Shown: piece after piece, positions 61,669 through 64,000 of the stretch
Layout: each line of letters begins with the position of its first letter
Numbering within the stretch: position 1 is the first letter of the stretch
Source: Bacteroidales bacterium
GTDB lineage: Bacteria; Bacteroidota; Bacteroidia; Bacteroidales; UBA932
Reading direction: 5' to 3'
NCBI GenBank assembly: GCA_017634595.1
Contig: JAGBNC010000006.1
Coordinates: 124,001 to 188,000 of the forward strand
DNA length: 64,000 bases
Translations under genes and position numbers: made by a program
The notes under the pieces: model-generated
Database searches by the model: none
What the model was told of the DNA's origin: nothing
What the model saw: the letters and a program-made list of their open reading frames with translations, nothing else

Positions 61669-62583
61669 CTACTTATTCTTGATAACCAGTTGAGCGGTAA
61701 TAGGATAGTGGTCTGATATCAATGCCACGCCGGCATAAGGATCGCGGACCGTATGGTACGACAAGATGCCGTCGAAACCGGAATACCAGATATAATCGAT
61801 AATACGCTTGCCCTCCGGAGTCCAGGCATTGTAGGTGTTGTACTGGTCGGTAACGGGAGAAGTCACCCGAGCATCTCTCATCGTGCTTCTGAGTACCTCC
61901 ACGCATTCGTCGGTCGGAGGCACATTGAAATCACCTGTAAGAATCACAGGAAGCTTGTCAGTATTCAGTTCGGCTATCTTGCTTACGACAAGTTTGAGGC
62001 CTTCCTTGCGGGCAGTCGCACCTTTGTGGTCAAGATGAGTATTGACGTAAAGGAAGTCTTTGCCTGATTCTTTATGCTTAAAGCGGCACCAGGTAGCGGT
62101 ACGGCGGCAGGCAGCATCCCAGCCCTTGCTCACTTTGTCGGGAGTATCCGACAGCCAGAAAGTGCCCCAATCAAGCACAGACACCTGAGCATCGTCCCAG
62201 AAAATGGCCATTATCTCGCCGGAGGCACTAGGGATAGCCTTGCCGTTATCTCGCCCAAGGCCATAATAACTATAGCCTTCTACATTATCCAGAATATACT
62301 TGATCTGCTCTGTCACGGCCTCCTGAAGGCCGAATACAGTGGGCCGCTGGGCTTTTATCATGGCCGGAGTGCCCACTTTGCGTACAGGCCAATCGTTATC
62401 AGGATTTGCTTCTTTACTTGGCACCCTGATATTGTAGGACATTACTTTGATCTTCCAATACTGGGGTTTGGCCGGCTGCTCCTCCTTCTCTCCGCCCTTA
62501 TCATCAACAGGAACATCAACAGGCTTGCTGCAGGCACAAAGCATCAATGCCGCCACAGTAAATGCAAAAAACAATCTCTTCAT
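61669..62583 (-). CDS. Endonuclease/exonuclease/phosphatase (EEP) family lipoprotein
   Basis: A 304-residue lipoprotein (lipobox LCAC, Cys18). The EEP catalytic residues are present: FGLQEAVTEQI (metal Glu), NTHLDHKGATARK, ILTGDFNVPP and the C-terminal ISDHYPITAQL His. Such exported EEP proteins may be phosphodiesterases acting on sugars, lipids or nucleic acids. Its TATCTTTG promoter (62601-62608) lies 17 bases before the ATG, in the same stretch as the tRNA-Arg terminator. GH2 follows after 5 bases. Confidence 0.9.
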   Translation of the reverse strand: MKRLFFAFTVAALMLCACSKPVDVPVDDKGGEKEEQPAKPQYWKIKVMSYNIRVPSKEANPDNDWPVRKVGTPAMIKAQRPTVFGLQEAVTEQIKYILDNVEGYSYYGLGRDNGKAIPSASGEIMAIFWDDAQVSVLDWGTFWLSDTPDKVSKGWDAACRRTATWCRFKHKESGKDFLYVNTHLDHKGATARKEGLKLVVSKIAELNTDKLPVILTGDFNVPPTDECVEVLRSTMRDARVTSPVTDQYNTYNAWTPEGKRIIDYIWYSGFDGILSYHTVRDPYAGVALISDHYPITAQLVIKNK

Positions 62584-62600
62584 AGAAAATATCTTTTCTA

Positions 62601-62608
62601 CAAAGATA
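62601..62608 (-). promoter_or_regulatory. -7 promoter element of the EEP/GH2 operon
   Basis: TATCTTTG (minus strand) is a full TAnnTTTG match, 17 bases before the EEP ATG, and overlaps the run-out of the tRNA-Arg terminator. A -33 TTTG is not visible. Confidence 0.5.
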
Positions 62609-62609
62609 A

Positions 62610-62659
62610 TAAAAACTATACAGAAGCGGACTCCCCTGAAAACTCAGGAAAGTCCGCTT
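62610..62659 (-). terminator. Intrinsic terminator of the typA-rpmF-tRNA-Arg unit
   Basis: On the minus strand AAGCGGACT (62659-62651) pairs with AGTCCGCTT (62632-62624), with an inner CCTGA/TCAGG stem, and is followed by CTGTATAGTTTTTATT. It lies just downstream of tRNA-Arg. Confidence 0.8.
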
Positions 62660-62662
62660 GGG

Positions 62663-62734
62663 TAGCCCCACGAGGAATCGAACCTCGATCTAAAGTTTAG
62701 GAAACTTCCGTTCTATCCGTTGAACTATGAGGCC
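62663..62734 (-). tRNA. tRNA-Arg (CCT)
   Basis: A 72-base cloverleaf on the minus strand without encoded CCA. The anticodon arm GAAGT-TTCCTAA-ACTTT gives anticodon CCT, which reads AGG. The acceptor GGCCTCA pairs with TGGGGCT, with discriminator A, and the T arm is CGAGG-TTCGATT-CCTCG. No promoter is seen in the 28 bases between rpmF and the tRNA, so it is likely processed from the rpmF transcript. Confidence 0.92.
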
Positions 62735-62762
62735 GTCACTGCCGGACCAGCCGGCGGATAAG

Positions 62763-62945
62763 TTACTCAGCGCTCTTGACAACGATCTGGCGGCCTCTGT
62801 AGTAACCACACTCAGGGCAAACGCGGTGATACATCACCGTGGCTCCACAGTTGGGGCAAGTTGCCAGGGTAGGTACAGGAGCGAAATCGTGGGTACGCCT
62901 CTTGTCTCTTCTCTGCTTGGAGAGTTTGTGTTTCGGATGTGCCAT
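62763..62945 (-). CDS. rpmF: 50S ribosomal protein L32
   Basis: A 60-residue ribosomal protein: MAHPKHKLSKQRRDKRRTH followed by a four-cysteine zinc ribbon (CPNC and CPEC). It binds near the peptidyl-transferase side of the large subunit. It follows DUF177 by 21 bases, the classical DUF177-rpmF pair, and is itself followed by tRNA-Arg on the same strand. Confidence 0.97.
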   Translation of the reverse strand: MAHPKHKLSKQRRDKRRTHDFAPVPTLATCPNCGATVMYHRVCPECGYYRGRQIVVKSAE

Positions 62946-62966
62946 TGTTCTATAATTTAAATATTA

Positions 62967-63353
62967 TTATTTGCTTAAAAACTTTATAGTCTCAGGGTTA
63001 CATTCACCCTCAGGATGAACACGCTGCAGGGGAAGCGCCGTGCATACGTAGTCATAAACATCCTGACTAAGGTCCAGATCGGAGCCTTCCGGAGTATAAA
63101 CTTCAGAAAAGCCCGTATCGACTTCGAGTTCCAGATCGTCCAGGCATCTGTCACAGGGCACCGTAACAGTGCCGCTTATGCTGCATTCAACATCTACAGT
63201 AGCTCCGTGGTTGATTAAGGCAACAGCCACTTTCACATCCGCAGAAAGAATGTCCGGATTGCCGAACTGTTCAAAGAACTTACCGTCTGCCTTCCAGTCG
63301 AACAGCGTCCTTCCGGAGGCCAGACCATTCAGTTTAACTATAAAGGGTTGCAA
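62967..63353 (-). CDS. DUF177 (YceD family) protein
   Basis: A 128-residue protein that in most bacteria is encoded directly before rpmF and has a role in ribosomal RNA metabolism. PCDRCLDDLELEVDTGFSEVY and the closing EGECNPETIKFLSK fit YceD. No in-frame ATG occurs before the conserved region, so the start is probably the TTG at 63353 (TTGCAACCCTTTATAG...). This TTG is the end of a perfect TACCTTTG -7 element (63351-63358), an unusual overlap that makes the start uncertain. It is 21 bases downstream of typA. Confidence 0.88.
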   Translation of the reverse strand: MQPFIVKLNGLASGRTLFDWKADGKFFEQFGNPDILSADVKVAVALINHGATVDVECSISGTVTVPCDRCLDDLELEVDTGFSEVYTPEGSDLDLSQDVYDYVCTALPLQRVHPEGECNPETIKFLSK

Positions 63354-63374
63354 AGGTAATAAAAATTTTAAGTT

Positions 63375-64000
63375 TTAACAATCTTCGGCATCACTATTTC
63401 TCTTGCGGGCAAGCGGATCGAGCAAAATTTTGCGAATCCTCATGTGATGAGGGGTCACTTCCACGAATTCATCGTCCTGGATATATTCCAGCGCCTCCTC
63501 AAGCGAGAACTTGATGGCCGGAGGCAGGATGATCTTCTCGTCGGAACCGGCTGCACGTACGTTAGTGAGCTTCTTGGTCTTGCAAATATTGATGTTCAAG
63601 TCGCGCTCGCGCGTATGCTCTCCTACTACCTGACCGCAGTATATCTCCTCGCCCGGTTCCACGAAGAAGCGTCCGCGGTCGAGCAACTTATTGATAGAGT
63701 ATGCAATAGCTTCGCCAGTCTCAAGTGACACCAGCGAGCCGTTGCTGCGGCGCTCGATCTCTCCCTTGAACGGCTGATACTCCTTGAAACGATGGGCTAT
63801 CACGGCCTCACCCTGGGTTGCCGTAAGCAGGTTGGACCTAAGTCCCATCAAGCCGCGGGTAGGGATTTCAAATTCGAGCAAAGTACGATCACCGCGAGGT
63901 TCCATCCTCACAAGCGCACCCTTGCGGCGGGTGGAAATCTCAATGGCGGCACCCACAAAAGCTTCGGGCACTTCAATGCTAAGGTCCTCAATGGGTTCGC
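63375..64000 (-). CDS. typA: GTP-binding protein TypA/BipA, C-terminal part
   Basis: About 208 codons are in the window; the N-terminal GTPase domain is outside it. Visible are the EF-G-like domain (EPIEDLSIEVPEAFVGAAIE, ISTRRKGALVRMEPRGDRTL), LMGLRSNLLTATQGEAVIAH and the C-terminal TypA domain (VVGEHTRERDLNINICKTKK, NVRAAGSDEKIILPPAI, TPHHMRIRKILLDP). TypA assists 50S assembly and stress growth. It is followed on the same strand by DUF177 and rpmF, so this is a ribosome-related unit. Confidence 0.96.
   Translation of the reverse strand, partial: EPIEDLSIEVPEAFVGAAIEISTRRKGALVRMEPRGDRTLLEFEIPTRGLMGLRSNLLTATQGEAVIAHRFKEYQPFKGEIERRSNGSLVSLETGEAIAYSINKLLDRGRFFVEPGEEIYCGQVVGEHTRERDLNINICKTKKLTNVRAAGSDEKIILPPAIKFSLEEALEYIQDDEFVEVTPHHMRIRKILLDPLARKRNSDAEDC

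Overview
The window looks like a chromosomal segment of an uncultured Bacteroidales-type bacterium (phylum Bacteroidota). The signs are a TonB-dependent receptor with a carboxypeptidase-like N-terminal domain, a Bacteroidota exbB-x-exbD-exbD cluster, many lipoproteins, a DUF4369-TlpA thiol-disulfide protein, a Porin_10-type putative porin, a MauE/DoxX (BT_3928-like) protein, a FISUMP/fimbrillin-like surface lipoprotein, and repeated Bacteroidota promoters (-33 TTTG or TTG, about 20 bases, then -7 TAnnTTTG). Composition is moderately GC-rich. Genus cannot be fixed from the sequence alone. I see no prophage, integrase, transposase or CRISPR array, so this is mostly ordinary chromosome with structured intergenic repeats.

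Layout. 1-5428 (minus): outer-membrane triad of a TonB-dependent receptor, a DUF4876 lipoprotein and a DUF6850-like beta-barrel cut by the window edge. 5429-6015: non-coding repeat plus tRNA-His. 6016-12195 (minus): tightly packed genes for a lipoprotein peptide deformylase, PatB/MalY-type lyase, DUF3737 beta-helix protein, acyl-CoA ligase, PlsC-like acyltransferase and an HXXXD acyltransferase. A membrane LytTR regulator (12373) lies divergently, with phased TTGTGAC repeats between the two. 13261-21626: beta-barrel protein, serine hydrolase and other lipoproteins, GNAT, DUF2207, LOG and nitroreductase genes. 21623-25737 (minus): aminotransferase, LMW phosphatase and a small surface-protein operon headed by a 41-residue peptide. 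25738-26382: repeats and initiator tRNA. 26383-31508: hisS, divergent sppA, then MauE/DoxX protein, tmk and a DivIC/FtsB-like protein.

31554-39287 (plus) is one compact run: nucleotidyltransferase, CPBP protease, DUF4369-TlpA, putative porin, MltF-like transglycosylase and a LolC/E-type permease, which suggests an envelope-building operon. 39448-43896 (minus): CDP-alcohol phosphatidyltransferase, cardiolipin synthase, TPR protein, RsmB-type methyltransferase and a START-like protein. 43942-48769 (plus): NUDIX, queA, dprA, tatD family, asparaginase. 48851-54149 (plus): ExbB/ExbD energy module, asnS, udk and a TonB-like protein. 54380-62583 (minus): C-terminal processing protease, dCMP deaminase, second acyl-CoA ligase, unknown lipoprotein, GH2 glycosidase, EEP-family lipoprotein. 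62663-64000 (minus): typA, DUF177, rpmF, tRNA-Arg.

Most notable: (i) the LytTR/acyl-lipid divergon with phased repeats, a candidate undescribed membrane-lipid response system; (ii) structured intergenic repeats with locus-specific perfect palindromic arms around conserved cores, three of them 10-11 bases after a stop codon and one spanning a stop codon; (iii) several genes whose promoter -7 element sits 5-7 bases before the start codon, suggesting leaderless mRNAs.
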